From Marinifilaceae bacterium (GTDB taxonomy: Bacteria; Bacteroidota; Bacteroidia; Bacteroidales; Marinifilaceae), in contig JADGEF010000002.1 of NCBI GenBank assembly GCA_016744515.1, positions 35,389-99,388 on the forward strand: a DNA stretch of 64,000 nt, written 5' to 3'. This document shows positions 33,289 to 43,757 of this stretch, one piece after another. Positions within the stretch are counted from its first letter, which is position 1; every line of letters starts with the position of its first letter. The notes below the pieces were generated by a model. The model saw only the letters and a program-made list of their open reading frames with translations, had not been told where the DNA came from and did no database searches. The translations under genes were made by a program, and so were the position numbers.

Positions 33289-33976
33289 TTATATACAAAC
33301 CTAAAGTTTAATATGCCTTTAGGCGTTCTTCCCTCATAATTATTTTTTTTGAAAGTCTCAATAAAATGAAATAAACTTAATATACCCAGACACAAACAAC
33401 TCTCTTATAGTCCCTGATACATGGTAGATTATAATTTGTGTTTATTTACTCACAAGCTCGTTAATATGTTAGTGAAAATCTGTGGTTTTTGTTTTTCAGC
33501 TCTCATTTTAATTCCTGATCTATTCATACTCTGACAAGAACAGATTGCCTATAATCAGAGCATGACGAAGATATAGCTGAAAAGAAACATATTCTAAAGA
33601 ATGTTAATTTGATATTTGACCCAACTTTTAAAACTTATCCCATATAGCCCTATTATCATTCTCTTTATTTGACTCCTGCAGAACCGTATAACTTTGATAT
33701 ATCCTTCGGATTTAATCTCCAAGTTCAAGCTATCATGATATGATTAAAAAATGATGCTTATCTTTTTGTAAAATCGTTACTACGTTTTACTCAAATCATC
33801 AGTATGTTTTTATGAAAAGATACTGATGGTTTCACCACCCCATAAGCATAGCTGATTATCAACACATTACAGCACATTTGAAAAATCTTAAATTATACCA
33901 ATTTAATCTCAAAATCATCTTAGTAAATCTACTTCTTGAGACATCGTCTTTTTTATACCGAGATCGTAAATTTCTA
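33289..33976. other. Gene-free stretch, possible decayed coding DNA
   Basis: No intact gene. In one plus-strand frame the segment about 33553-33745 reads as coding-like text with stops (SEHDEDIAEKKHILKNVN, then PYYHSLYLTPAEPYNF after a TAG), suggesting a degraded gene, but I could not recognise a family. A short hairpin cctaaag/ctttagg lies at 33300-33323. Confidence 0.35.
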
Positions 33977-35050
33977 CTAATAATCTTTCACTTTTGTTTC
34001 TCCACGAAGAATCATTTGTCCATAATAAGCCAATGCTCCTAGAACTTCAGCACCAGGCATAACATATACAGGTGCAATTATTTCAACTCTATTTCTAATT
34101 TCTCTCACAAACTTATCATCCTTCGCTAGGCCTCCAGTAATTACGATACCATCTACTGTTTCCCCATCGAAACAAACGTATAATGAAGAAATATACTTTG
34201 AGATTTGATAGGCCATAGCAGATAAAACCTCTTTAGCTTTCTCATTTCCTGCATCTCTCATTTGACAAACATCGAAAGCAGAATGTGTTTTAAAATAAGC
34301 ATATAGTCCACCTTGACCAGATTGTTTTTTCAGCATTTCATCCTTCGTATAGTCTCCAGAGTAACACATCTTAATAACATCTCCCATCGGTAAAGATCCA
34401 CTTCTGATTGGAGAGAATGGTCCATCACCATCATAAGCTTGATTCGCATCAATTACTCGCCCTTTTTTATGGGCACCAATGCTAATACCTCCACCTAAAT
34501 GAGCGACGATTAAATTCATATTTTCATATTCTGAATATTTAAGCTTAGCATATTTTCGAGCAGATGTTTTTTGATCAAGTGCGTGAAAAATTGAGCGCCG
34601 TTTAAGATCTGGATTACCTGTAAAACGTGCAATATCCTGTAGTTCATCTACCACAACAGGGTCTGCAATATAAGCCGTCGCACCATCAATAGCCTTAGCA
34701 ATACCATTTACCAATAATCCGCCAAGATTTACAACATCTTCACCATATTCTGAACAACGAAGGTCTTTAATCATTTTTTCATTTACCTTATAAACACCAG
34801 ATTTCACAGGCTTAATTAGGCCTCCACGCCCTATTACAACTTTAATATGCTTTAACTCGATATCATTTTCTTCCAATTCTTTCAAAATCACTGATGTTCT
34901 AAAATCAGCTTGATCGTTAAAAAGAGGATATGCACCTTCTTCCAAATCGTGATGATTAATTTTTTTGAAAAATAAAGTTGAATTTCCTTGATAAACTGCC
35001 ACTCTCGTAAAATACATTCGTGGATTAAGTGCTAATACTAGATCTCTCAT
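33977..35050 (-). CDS. Butyrate kinase-like acetokinase-family protein with altered active-site loop
   Basis: 357 residues, full length for butyrate kinase. Family regions: GRGGLIKPVKSGVYKVNEKM, DPVVVDELQDIARFTGNPD, FHALDQK, VAHLGGGISIGAH, GPFSPIRSGSLPMGD and VITGGLA. Yet several signature residues are changed. The first phosphate loop, usually NPGSTSTK, reads NPRMYFTR at residues 9-16. The HASN motif reads DVVN, and GEGPFSPERSG reads GDGPFSPIRSG. It is thus a diverged paralogue whose kinase activity and substrate are doubtful. Last gene of the acyl-CoA carboxylation operon. Confidence 0.8.
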   Translation of the reverse strand: MRDLVLALNPRMYFTRVAVYQGNSTLFFKKINHHDLEEGAYPLFNDQADFRTSVILKELEENDIELKHIKVVIGRGGLIKPVKSGVYKVNEKMIKDLRCSEYGEDVVNLGGLLVNGIAKAIDGATAYIADPVVVDELQDIARFTGNPDLKRRSIFHALDQKTSARKYAKLKYSEYENMNLIVAHLGGGISIGAHKKGRVIDANQAYDGDGPFSPIRSGSLPMGDVIKMCYSGDYTKDEMLKKQSGQGGLYAYFKTHSAFDVCQMRDAGNEKAKEVLSAMAYQISKYISSLYVCFDGETVDGIVITGGLAKDDKFVREIRNRVEIIAPVYVMPGAEVLGALAYYGQMILRGETKVKDY

Positions 35051-35109
35051 ATTATTCGTGTTTATTGTTCGTTCTTTGATTAATATCTTTATTTCATATC
35101 AACTAGATT

Positions 35110-36255
35110 TTAACATCCAATATGTCTTGATATGACTATGCGTTGAATTTCTGATGTTCCTTCTCCAATTTGTAACAATCGTTGATCACGATAGAAACGC
35201 TCAATTGGATATTCTTTCATCAAACCATATCCTCCATGAATCTGAACACTTTCATCGGCAACTTCTTTAGCAATTTCAGAACAGTACAATTTAGACATTG
35301 CAGCTTCTTTCTCGAAAGGCTGTCCATTATCTTTTAACCAGCATGCTTTATACAGCAAGTTTCTTGCTAGCTCTATCTTAGTTGCCATATCAGCCAGTTT
35401 AAAACTATTGATTTGAAACTTAGAAATTGGCTTCCCAAATTGTTTACGTTCTTTAGCATATTCTAATGCCATTTCGTAAGCACCTTGTGCCAAGCCAAGC
35501 CCCATTGCAGCAATAGAAAGTCTACCTGAGTCAAGTGTCTTCAACATGATTTTAGAGCCCATGCCTCGTTCGCCAAGAATATTCTCTTTAGGAACACGAC
35601 AACTATCAAAAAACATTTGTGAAGTATCAGAGGCGCGCCACATTAACTTTCCATGCATCGCTTCACTTTTCCATCCTTCAGTACCCTTTTCAACCAGTAT
35701 ACAAGTAAACTCCTTTTCTTCACCATTTATAGCTGACACAGCCTGAACTGTAACCCCAGAGGTTTGTGGATTTGAACCATTTGTAATAAATATTTTAGAT
35801 CCTTGAATCTCCCACATTGCACCAAGATCCTTAACAAAGGTTTTCGTTCCTCTAGAATCGGATCCGGCCTCAGCTTCTGTTAGACCAAAGGACCAAAGTT
35901 CATTTCCATCACAAAGTCCTGGTAGATATTTTAACTTCTGCTCTTCTGTCCCAAAATTGTAAATTGGCCCAATTCCCAATGAATTATGAGCAGCCAAGGT
36001 TGCCGCATGCGATCCATCTACGCGAGCCACTTCTTCAACAGCAATAATATATGAAAGATAATCACTTTCATGTCCTCCGTACTTTTCAGGCAAATACATA
36101 CCAAAAAGCCCCATCTCTCCCATTCTCCTTGTCAATTCAGGAGAGAATTCTTCTTTTTCATCCAATTCGGCTGCACGAGGTTTTATTTCTCTTTCAGCAA
36201 AATCGCGAACTGCTTTTCTTATTATATGATGTTCTTCACTTAAAAATGGATCCAT
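35110..36255 (-). CDS. Acyl-CoA dehydrogenase (isovaleryl/short-chain type)
   Basis: 381 residues. FAD enzyme of the acyl-CoA dehydrogenase family: WSFGLTEAEAGSDSRGTKT (FAD/substrate region near residue 125), FITNGSNPQTSG, MLKTLDSGRLSIAAMGLGLA, KFQINSFKLADMATKIELAR, QIHGGYGLMKEYPIERFYRD and the C-terminal GEGTSEIQRIVISR with the Glu used as catalytic base in short-chain dehydrogenases. In this operon the natural substrate would be isovaleryl-CoA or a similar branched acyl-CoA, with electrons going to EtfAB encoded at 46.7-48.5 kb. Human-type IVD has its base elsewhere, so specificity is uncertain. Confidence 0.9.
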   Translation of the reverse strand: MDPFLSEEHHIIRKAVRDFAEREIKPRAAELDEKEEFSPELTRRMGEMGLFGMYLPEKYGGHESDYLSYIIAVEEVARVDGSHAATLAAHNSLGIGPIYNFGTEEQKLKYLPGLCDGNELWSFGLTEAEAGSDSRGTKTFVKDLGAMWEIQGSKIFITNGSNPQTSGVTVQAVSAINGEEKEFTCILVEKGTEGWKSEAMHGKLMWRASDTSQMFFDSCRVPKENILGERGMGSKIMLKTLDSGRLSIAAMGLGLAQGAYEMALEYAKERKQFGKPISKFQINSFKLADMATKIELARNLLYKACWLKDNGQPFEKEAAMSKLYCSEIAKEVADESVQIHGGYGLMKEYPIERFYRDQRLLQIGEGTSEIQRIVISRHIGC

Positions 36256-36351
36256 GTATTGTCTGTTTTCTTATTGATTATAAGTTAATGATTATTTCAA
36301 GATCATCTTTAATCAATTCTATTTTTCATTTAATAATTTCAACCAAACCTT

Positions 36352-38145
36352 CTAAATATCCTTTAAGTAAGCTTTTGGAATTGAAAATGTCTGATTCAGG
36401 AGTGCTGAAGCCATTGTTTTGCCTTGAGCATCTATCATCAATGATTTCGTACCACCTCCATCAAGAGATTCTTCTAGTAGAAAATTCAAAGCCAGTAGGT
36501 TATCTAATTCAAAGCGCTTTACCTTACCCTTACAAATACCAGTGAACATCGTCTTCACAACTTCTGAATCTAATTTTACTTTTAAATAATTGTAGATGTC
36601 TTCAGAACGAGCTAGAACACCAATATTAAAAGTATCCCCTTTATCCCCAGAGCGTGCCATACAAACACTTCTTAAAGCTACCTCACTCATCTCCATTTGA
36701 GCATATTCATCAAGCTCTGGCTTTTGTGATTGAGTTTCTTCAGGCTTATAATTAGCCTCATTTCCTAAAACAGAGTCAATTTCATATGACTCTTGAATCT
36801 CTCCCTCAAAATCTAAGACCTGCACTCTTGATTGAATCAGTGTTTTTGGAATAAGAGTAGGCCAATAAGTCATAACCTGTTGACCACGGGCTCTTCCACC
36901 TATTACAGCAACACCCGGAGGTCCACTTAAAATTAATGGTGCAATGCTGGTTGAGAAGGCCTTAATCTTCTCTAAATCATCGTCGTAAACCGAAAATCGT
37001 AAGAGAATCTCATTAGGATCAATATCTTCGACCAAATCCTGATGACAAGCATTATATCCGATATATTCCGTATTCGTTTTCTTGTACTTAGTGTTTAATC
37101 TTTGCCAGAAGATCTTCTCAAACTCTCGAGCTTTATTTAAAACACGCCCTCCCGAAATCACGATAGAACTAACCGCTTTATAGCCGTCCTCATAAGCCAT
37201 AGACACTTTAAGAAAATGGGTAGAAGGATGTCCTTTCGCATTTTGAACAAGCACTCTATTGGGTGCTAACTCTTTCAGTACTATCTGGCTAAAATCGGCT
37301 ACAACATCAGGGCTGATATAATGCTTTGGATCTCCCATTTCGTAAACCAATTGCTCACGAATCGTATCTCGACTTATCAGCCCACCTGTATTTTCATGTT
37401 TGTAGACTTCGAAACTTCCATCTCGATTCATTTCTACAATAGGATAACCAAAGTTATCCCACTTCTTAACTTTTTGCCAATCGGTAAAATTACCTCCACT
37501 TGCTTGTGCGCCACATTCAATAATATGACCAGCAACTAATCCTGCAGCCAATTTATCCCAATCTCCTAGGTCCCATCCTAACTCATAAATCATTGGAGCC
37601 ATGGTTATAGAAGTGTCAGTCACTCTTCCTGCAAGAATCAAATCTGATCCACTTTCGAGAGCTTTCAATAAAGGAGGAACACCCAAATAGACATTTGCAG
37701 ATTGAATATTATCCTTTATTTGAGCAAAGTCGTCACCCGTTTCCATATCGGTAAACATGGCTTTCTCAGGATAAAATTCATCAATTCGATCAATAATATT
37801 ATCTCCAATTACGACTGTAATTTTAAAGTCAACGCCTTTTTTCTTAAGCTCAGATAGAATTTTACGAGCACAAGCTAATGGGTTTATTCCTCCAGCATTG
37901 GTGAGCATTCTCACCTTCTTAGCTTTCATCAATTCAGCCACATCAACAATTTGACCGACAAAATCGCCAACATAGCCCATGGCTTCATTTTTCAACTGCT
38001 GTTTTCGAAGGATGCTCATCGTAACCTCAGCCAAAAAATCTGAAGAAATATAGTCAACTTCTCCACCTTCTAACTGACGTCTTAATACACCTAGATCATC
38101 TCCCCAAAAGCCACCGGCATTTGCTATTCGAATTTTGTCTTTCAT
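36352..38145 (-). CDS. AtuA family protein (DUF1446 plus C-terminal AtuA-like domain)
   Basis: 597 residues. The N-terminal two thirds are the DUF1446 family (IRIANAGGFWGDDLGVLRRQ; GGEVDYISSDFLAEVTMSIL; GGINPLACARKILSEL; AGRVTDTSITMAPMIYELGW; EMGDPKHYISPDVVADFSQI). The last ~110 residues form the ferredoxin-fold AtuA-like domain (LRSVCMARSGDKGDTFNIGV). AtuA is needed for acyclic terpene utilisation in Pseudomonas; its reaction is not established. Here it is embedded between the biotin carboxylase subunit and an acyl-CoA dehydrogenase, the same neighbours as in atu/liu clusters. Confidence 0.9.
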   Translation of the reverse strand: MKDKIRIANAGGFWGDDLGVLRRQLEGGEVDYISSDFLAEVTMSILRKQQLKNEAMGYVGDFVGQIVDVAELMKAKKVRMLTNAGGINPLACARKILSELKKKGVDFKITVVIGDNIIDRIDEFYPEKAMFTDMETGDDFAQIKDNIQSANVYLGVPPLLKALESGSDLILAGRVTDTSITMAPMIYELGWDLGDWDKLAAGLVAGHIIECGAQASGGNFTDWQKVKKWDNFGYPIVEMNRDGSFEVYKHENTGGLISRDTIREQLVYEMGDPKHYISPDVVADFSQIVLKELAPNRVLVQNAKGHPSTHFLKVSMAYEDGYKAVSSIVISGGRVLNKAREFEKIFWQRLNTKYKKTNTEYIGYNACHQDLVEDIDPNEILLRFSVYDDDLEKIKAFSTSIAPLILSGPPGVAVIGGRARGQQVMTYWPTLIPKTLIQSRVQVLDFEGEIQESYEIDSVLGNEANYKPEETQSQKPELDEYAQMEMSEVALRSVCMARSGDKGDTFNIGVLARSEDIYNYLKVKLDSEVVKTMFTGICKGKVKRFELDNLLALNFLLEESLDGGGTKSLMIDAQGKTMASALLNQTFSIPKAYLKDI

Positions 38146-38210
38146 GACTTTATCTTTTAATTAACAATTGGAAATACTTTACCCCCAATCGTATAAGTTC
38201 ATAATTTATC

Positions 38211-40196
38211 CTACACCTCAATCAATTTTATTAATTCCATTTGACTTTTAACCTGTTCACCTTCTTTAATTGCGATTTCAGAAACTACAGCATCGAAAGG
38301 TGCCAATATGCTATTTTCCATTTTCATGGATTCCAGAATAAGTAAGACATCTGACTTTTGAATTTTATCTCCTGACTTTACATTAATCTTAACAACTTTA
38401 CCTGGAAGAGGAGCTAATACTCTATCTCCTGAATTCCCCTCACTTTCATAACTTTCATTAAAAAGCTTGTTTTCAGAATCAGACCATCTTCTCATATTCA
38501 AAAGGATTCCTTGACAGGAAACAAACGCTTCATTTCTTTCATTTTTTGAAATGTAGAATGAATAGATTTTTCCTTTATATATCAATTCAACAGAATCATC
38601 ACTTAAGTTCAATTTCTCAAAATGATATAACTTCTTATCTACCTTATAAGTCATTTTATCAATAGCAGAAATCTCAATTGTTTTATCATTGTGAGTTATC
38701 TTAAATTCTTTCCTAGCATTTCGCCAATACCCTATTTCCTCCCAAATATTCTGAGGTTCATTTAAACACAGGTCATAATGAGAAAAAGCTGCGTAGAATA
38801 GTGCATGATCAATAGATTCTTGGTCATCAGTCATCCTAAGCATAAGTTCCTTCTCATTTTGCTTACAGAAATGAGTTGAAATCCTATTGCTGATGAATTC
38901 ATCAGTCCCAATCAAGTTCTTTAGAAAATGAATATTATTTTTTATACCATGAATGTGATAATCTGATAAAGCTTGCTTTAAGCCATCAATAGCGAGTTCT
39001 CTTGTTTCATCCCAAACGATTAATTTCGAAATCATAGGGTCAAAATCGGGATGTATCGTACTCAGTTTTGACAGAGAAGAATCAACTCGTAACTTGGTAT
39101 TACTTATAGAAGGTTCTATATATAATTCGATATCACCTGGAGAAGGAATAAAATCTTGCAGAGGATCTTCGGCATAGATTCTTGCTTCAATGGCATGACC
39201 ATTCAAGACAATATCTTCCTGCGTATATCTGAGTTGTTTTCCTGATGCAATTGCTAATTGTTCTTCTACCAAATCAATACCAGTAATCATTTCAGTAACG
39301 GGATGTTCAACTTGAATCCTCGTATTCATCTCTAAGAAATAGAATTCTTGATTCTCATCCATTAAGAACTCAATAGTACCTGCATTGTAATAGCCTAAAG
39401 CTTGTGTTAAGCGGACAGCTGCATTTCCCATTTTTTCTCTAAGATCAGCACTTACACTAGCAGATGGTGCTTCTTCAATAATTTTTTGAAAGCGACGCTG
39501 TATAGAACATTCTCTCTCAATCAGATGAATTGCATTTCCATGTTTATCTGCTAAAACCTGAACCTCGATATGACGAGGGTTTTCAATATAACGTTCCAAT
39601 AACACTTCCCCATCACCAAAATACTTTTCAGCCTCACGTGAAGTGGCAGTAATAGCAGATTCCAGATCAGATTCTGATCTAACAATTCGCATACCTTTAC
39701 CACCGCCACCAGATGCTGCTTTCACTAAAATTGGGAATTGTAAGCTTGTGGCATTCTTCAATAAAGTAGCCTTGTCACCAACGATTCCTTCGAGAACAGG
39801 AAGGTTCTGTGATACTGCAAATTCTCGAGCATTCACCTTATTGCCCATCAATTCAATTGATTTGGCATCTGGACCAACAAAATCAATATTTACCTCAGAG
39901 CAAGCCTTTGCGAATTCAGAATTCTCAGCCAAAAAGCCATAACCTGGATGAATTGCATCAGCCTTATTCTCAACAGCAATCTTTATAATCTCTTCCTTAT
40001 TCAAATAGGTCGATATCAAATCGTCACCCTTTAAAAGATAAGCCTCATCTGCTAAACGAACATGATCAGCATCCTTATCTTTGTCGGAATAAATAACCAA
40101 AGTCGAAATACCAAGCTTATGTGCTGTTCGAATAATACGAACGGCTATTTCACCTCTGTTTGCTATCAGTAGTCTTTTATAGTACATGTATCTCAA
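38211..40196 (-). CDS. Acyl-CoA carboxylase biotin carboxylase/carrier subunit (methylcrotonyl/geranyl-CoA type)
   Basis: 661 residues. Biotin carboxylase domain at the N terminus (KRLLIANRGEIAVRIIRTA; HPGYGFLAENSEFA; ATP-grasp loop ASGGGGKGMRIV; FLEMNTRIQVEHPVTEMITG), a middle BT-type linker, and a biotin carrier domain at the C terminus with the biotinylation motif ESMKMEN near residue 625. Length and layout match the alpha subunit of 3-methylcrotonyl-CoA or geranyl-CoA carboxylase. It carboxylates biotin with ATP and bicarbonate and works with the carboxyltransferase at 41017-42624. Its start abuts the hydratase stop with no gap. Confidence 0.93.
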   Translation of the reverse strand: MRYMYYKRLLIANRGEIAVRIIRTAHKLGISTLVIYSDKDKDADHVRLADEAYLLKGDDLISTYLNKEEIIKIAVENKADAIHPGYGFLAENSEFAKACSEVNIDFVGPDAKSIELMGNKVNAREFAVSQNLPVLEGIVGDKATLLKNATSLQFPILVKAASGGGGKGMRIVRSESDLESAITATSREAEKYFGDGEVLLERYIENPRHIEVQVLADKHGNAIHLIERECSIQRRFQKIIEEAPSASVSADLREKMGNAAVRLTQALGYYNAGTIEFLMDENQEFYFLEMNTRIQVEHPVTEMITGIDLVEEQLAIASGKQLRYTQEDIVLNGHAIEARIYAEDPLQDFIPSPGDIELYIEPSISNTKLRVDSSLSKLSTIHPDFDPMISKLIVWDETRELAIDGLKQALSDYHIHGIKNNIHFLKNLIGTDEFISNRISTHFCKQNEKELMLRMTDDQESIDHALFYAAFSHYDLCLNEPQNIWEEIGYWRNARKEFKITHNDKTIEISAIDKMTYKVDKKLYHFEKLNLSDDSVELIYKGKIYSFYISKNERNEAFVSCQGILLNMRRWSDSENKLFNESYESEGNSGDRVLAPLPGKVVKINVKSGDKIQKSDVLLILESMKMENSILAPFDAVVSEIAIKEGEQVKSQMELIKLIEV

Positions 40197-40985
40197 TTAT
40201 TTCACCCAATTTGGTTTTCTTTTCTCTAGAAATGAATTCATCCCCTCTTGGCCTTCATCAGATTTTCTCAAATCGGCAATCATTTTAGCGGTATATGTCA
40301 TAGCTTCTGAGTGACTCAGCCTATTACTCATGTCGTATAATAACTGCTTACATTGAGAAACTGCAATAGGTCCACTTGTACCCAAATTGTGAATCAATTC
40401 CTCAAGTTTTGCTTTTCTTTTCTTCTCACCCAAAGCCCAATTTACAAGCCCAAATTTCTCAGCCTCTTTTCCAGAAAAGCGCATTCCTGTTAACATGAGT
40501 TCTTTTGATTTGTATTCACCAACGCGTTTCATCACATAAGGTGAAATACAAGCAGGAACGATACCAATTTTTACTTCACTAAGTGAGAAGACAGCCTTCT
40601 TATCGGCAAGGACAAAATCACAGGCCGCTAATAATCCATTAGCTCCACCTATAGCTGCTCCATGAACTAAAGCAATGGTCGGGAATTTGCATGAATAGAT
40701 CGTATTGAAACACTGAGATAATTTAAAGCTTTCTTTGAAGTTTTCCTCATGTGAATAATTAACCACCGATTTCATCCATTTTAAATCAGCTCCCGCACAA
40801 AATGAAGGACCTCTTCCTTCAAGAATCAACAGGCGAATATCATGATAATCCATTTTCTCAACCTCAGCAAAGCAATGAATTAATTCTGATATCATTTCTT
40901 CGTTAAAGGCATTGTGTATCTCTGGTCGATTCAAATAAATGTATCCTATCTGATTCTCTATCTTAAATTCTATTGTTTTATACAT
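40197..40985 (-). CDS. Enoyl-CoA hydratase/isomerase family protein (methylglutaconyl-CoA hydratase candidate)
   Basis: 262 residues, crotonase fold: YIYLNRPEIHNAFNEEMISE, LILEGRGPSFCAGADLKWMK (oxyanion hole region near residue 65), ALVHGAAIGGANGLLAACDF (second oxyanion loop) and FSLSEVKIGIVPACISPYVM, which resembles the LiuC/AtuE type with its conserved Glu/Pro. Lying between the two carboxylase subunit genes, it most likely hydrates 3-methylglutaconyl-CoA (or isohexenyl-glutaconyl-CoA) to an HMG-CoA-type product. No HMG-CoA lyase is visible in the window. Confidence 0.88.
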   Translation of the reverse strand: MYKTIEFKIENQIGYIYLNRPEIHNAFNEEMISELIHCFAEVEKMDYHDIRLLILEGRGPSFCAGADLKWMKSVVNYSHEENFKESFKLSQCFNTIYSCKFPTIALVHGAAIGGANGLLAACDFVLADKKAVFSLSEVKIGIVPACISPYVMKRVGEYKSKELMLTGMRFSGKEAEKFGLVNWALGEKKRKAKLEELIHNLGTSGPIAVSQCKQLLYDMSNRLSHSEAMTYTAKMIADLRKSDEGQEGMNSFLEKRKPNWVK

Positions 40986-41016
40986 GATTTGTGATTTTAC
41001 ATTTCAACGGATTCAA

Positions 41017-42624
41017 TTACATTCTGAATACACCAAACTTAGGTTCACCATATTCTTTGTTTTGAGAAGCTGCAATTCCTAAAGCAAGGACTTGCCTAGT
41101 TTCCATTGGATCAATAATCCCATCATCCCACATTCGTGATGTACTGTAATATGGAGAGCCTTCTTTTTCAAATTTCTGGAGAATATCATTACGAAGTTTA
41201 TTCTTTTCATCTTCAGCAAACTCCTGTCCGCGAGATTTCAACTGTTGCTCTTTGACTTGCACCAAGACTCCAGCAGCTTGTTCTCCTCCCATTACCGAAA
41301 TTCTGGCATTTGGCCACATTAATAATAATCTAGGTTCATAGGCTCTACCCGCCATAGCATAATTACCAGCTCCAAATGAACCACCCACAATAACCGTAAA
41401 CTTAGGAACTTGTGCATTCGCAACTGCATGAACCATTTTAGCTCCATCACGAGCTATTCCTTGATGTTCATATTCTTTACCGACCATAAAGCCGGTGATA
41501 TTCTGAAGGAAAACTAAAGGTATTTTTCGATGACAGCATAATTCAATAAAATGAGCTGCCTTAAGAGATGTTTCTGAGAAGATAATGCCGTTATTGGCGA
41601 TAATCCCAACTGGGAAACCCATTATTCGTGCAAAACCAGTTACAATTGTAGGTGCGTAGCGTTCTTTAAATTCATTAAATGAACTTCCATCTACAATCCT
41701 CATAATGAACTCACGAGCATCAACTGGCTTTTTCAGATCTAAAGGTGCAATACCATATAATTCAGAAGGATCGTAAACAGGCTCTTCCGCTTTTATCTTA
41801 TCAAGTGTTTGCTTTTGGGGTATTGGTATCGTTTCAAATATATTTCTACATATTTGAATAGCATGTCTGTCGTTCTCTGCTAAATAATCTGCTACACCGG
41901 AAGTTGAAGTATGTACCTCTGCACCTCCAAGCTCTTCCGCTGTTACTTCTTCACCAGTCGCAGCCTTAACCAAAGGAGGACCTCCAATAAAAATGGTTCC
42001 CTGTTCTCTAACAATAATAGTTTCATCACTCATCGCAGGAACATATGCTCCTCCAGCGGTACATGATCCCATAACCATTGCAATCTGTGGGATTCCCTTA
42101 GCCGACATTCGAGCCTGATTGAAAAAGAATCGACCAAAATCTAACTTATCAGGAAACACATTAGCCTGTTCGGGTAAAAAAGCACCACCAGAATCGACCA
42201 TATAAATACAAGCCAAGTGATTCTCCATTGCAATCTCTTGAGCTCGAATATGCTTTTTAATTGTTGATTGATTGTAGGTTCCACCTTTTACAGTTGCATC
42301 ATTAGCAATAATGATGCATTCTCGTCCTTGAACAAGACCAATACCTGTTACAATACCAGCTGATGGGAATTTATTATCGTATTGATTATATGCAGCAAGA
42401 GGCGACAGCTCTAGAAAAGGTGTATTCTTATCTAAAAGCAATTCTATTCTATCTCGAACTAAAAGCTTCCCTCTTGAAAGGTGTTTTTCTCTTGCTTTGG
42501 AGTCGCCACCATCAATAACTGCTTTTAGTTTTTGACGATATTCTTCCATCAAAGTAGTATAAGCTGCTTTGTTCGATATAAATTCTTCGGATTGTGTATC
42601 TATTTTTGATTTTAAGCGGTACAA
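41017..42624 (-). CDS. Acyl-CoA carboxylase carboxyltransferase subunit (methylcrotonyl/geranyl-CoA type)
   Basis: 535 residues, the usual length for MccB. Features: [18 protein letters not shown], then [10 protein letters not shown] near the N terminus; [20 protein letters not shown] (CoA site); [60 protein letters not shown]; and [20 protein letters not shown]. It transfers carboxyl from biotin to a branched alkenyl-CoA. First gene of the six-gene minus-strand operon. Confidence 0.93.
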   Translation of the reverse strand: MYRLKSKIDTQSEEFISNKAAYTTLMEEYRQKLKAVIDGGDSKAREKHLSRGKLLVRDRIELLLDKNTPFLELSPLAAYNQYDNKFPSAGIVTGIGLVQGRECIIIANDATVKGGTYNQSTIKKHIRAQEIAMENHLACIYMVDSGGAFLPEQANVFPDKLDFGRFFFNQARMSAKGIPQIAMVMGSCTAGGAYVPAMSDETIIVREQGTIFIGGPPLVKAATGEEVTAEELGGAEVHTSTSGVADYLAENDRHAIQICRNIFETIPIPQKQTLDKIKAEEPVYDPSELYGIAPLDLKKPVDAREFIMRIVDGSSFNEFKERYAPTIVTGFARIMGFPVGIIANNGIIFSETSLKAAHFIELCCHRKIPLVFLQNITGFMVGKEYEHQGIARDGAKMVHAVANAQVPKFTVIVGGSFGAGNYAMAGRAYEPRLLLMWPNARISVMGGEQAAGVLVQVKEQQLKSRGQEFAEDEKNKLRNDILQKFEKEGSPYYSTSRMWDDGIIDPMETRQVLALGIAASQNKEYGEPKFGVFRM

Positions 42625-42870
42625 TGTTTTTCAATTTTCGTGAGACAACTGAACAGATCATGTTCATTATATTCATCAAGTCATCATATTCAAATAATAC
42701 TTGAATATAAGTCAAATTTAAACAAAATACTAACGGGTCTGTTTTTCCTAATTACCAAAAATATTAAAAAAGACAAATAACCCAAACTTATTAAAGATCA
42801 TTAAGATTTATCCACACACACGCTTTCCAAATTAAATAATTACTTCCCAACTCTTCATTAACACAAATTT

Positions 42871-43698
42871 TTATTTTATAAAATGCACATCTCTTTGAGG
42901 GAATGGAATTGTGACTCCATTCTTTCTAAAAGCATCATCGATAGCGAATCTTAAATCACTTTTAATATTTTCTACCAAAAAAGTTTCCTTCACCCAAAAA
43001 TACAACTGGAAATCAAGCGAAGATTCTCCAAAATTGTTAAACCGAACAAAAGGAGTTGGTTTATTTGCAATCTTGTTATGAGTCGAAGCACAAGACTTCA
43101 ATAACTCACTGACCAAATTTATATCTGAACCATATGCAACTCCTACTTCTACACAGAATCGTGTTTTAAAATCAATATGACTCCAATTGATAATTCGATC
43201 ATTTACAAATTTCGAATTAGGTACAATCATTACAATATCATCCCTTGTTTTAATTTTGGATGTTCGTAAGCCAATTTCAATAACCCTACCAACCGTATCA
43301 TCATCCAATTGGATCACATCATTAATCTGAAGATTTCTTTCTACAATTAATACCAATCCCGAAGCAATATCGTTGAAGAGTTGCTGAATACCTAGACCAA
43401 CTCCAACCAAAAGAGCTGCAATACTGGCAAGAAAAACTGAAATCTGTACGCCTACCGTATCGAGTAAAGCAATAACAACAATTACCCAGGTTAAATATTT
43501 AACAAATAAGAACACAGACCAATAAACACCTTGATCCCTATCTCGTTTGGCAATAAAACGTTTAAAAACACGCTTCAATATTCTTAATGTTACAATGGTT
43601 ACTAAAACGACTCCAATAACGATTAGAACACCATAAACATCCAAAGTAAAATTCTTAGACGTTATCAGACTGTAATTTAAAAATTCACTTAATCCCAT
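42871..43698 (-). CDS. MscS-family mechanosensitive ion channel
   Basis: 275 residues. Three hydrophobic segments, then the MscS pore and beta domain: ALLVGVGLGIQQLFNDIASG, LVLIVERNLQINDVIQL, VGRVIEIGLRTSKIKTRDDI and VPNSKFVNDRIINWSH are the family core. The C-terminal alpha/beta part ends FRKNGVTIPFPQRDVHF. It opens under membrane tension to release solutes during osmotic downshock. Single gene between two metabolic operons. Confidence 0.93.
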   Translation of the reverse strand: MGLSEFLNYSLITSKNFTLDVYGVLIVIGVVLVTIVTLRILKRVFKRFIAKRDRDQGVYWSVFLFVKYLTWVIVVIALLDTVGVQISVFLASIAALLVGVGLGIQQLFNDIASGLVLIVERNLQINDVIQLDDDTVGRVIEIGLRTSKIKTRDDIVMIVPNSKFVNDRIINWSHIDFKTRFCVEVGVAYGSDINLVSELLKSCASTHNKIANKPTPFVRFNNFGESSLDFQLYFWVKETFLVENIKSDLRFAIDDAFRKNGVTIPFPQRDVHFIK

Positions 43699-43757
43699 TA
43701 AATAATTCTTTTAGAAAAAATATTACTTCACTATTAATAGCGAAGCCGTAGTGTATT

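Noticed and set aside
33289..33976. Degraded gene of a named family
   Set aside because: A coding-like frame with stops is visible but no family could be recognised, so it is not named.
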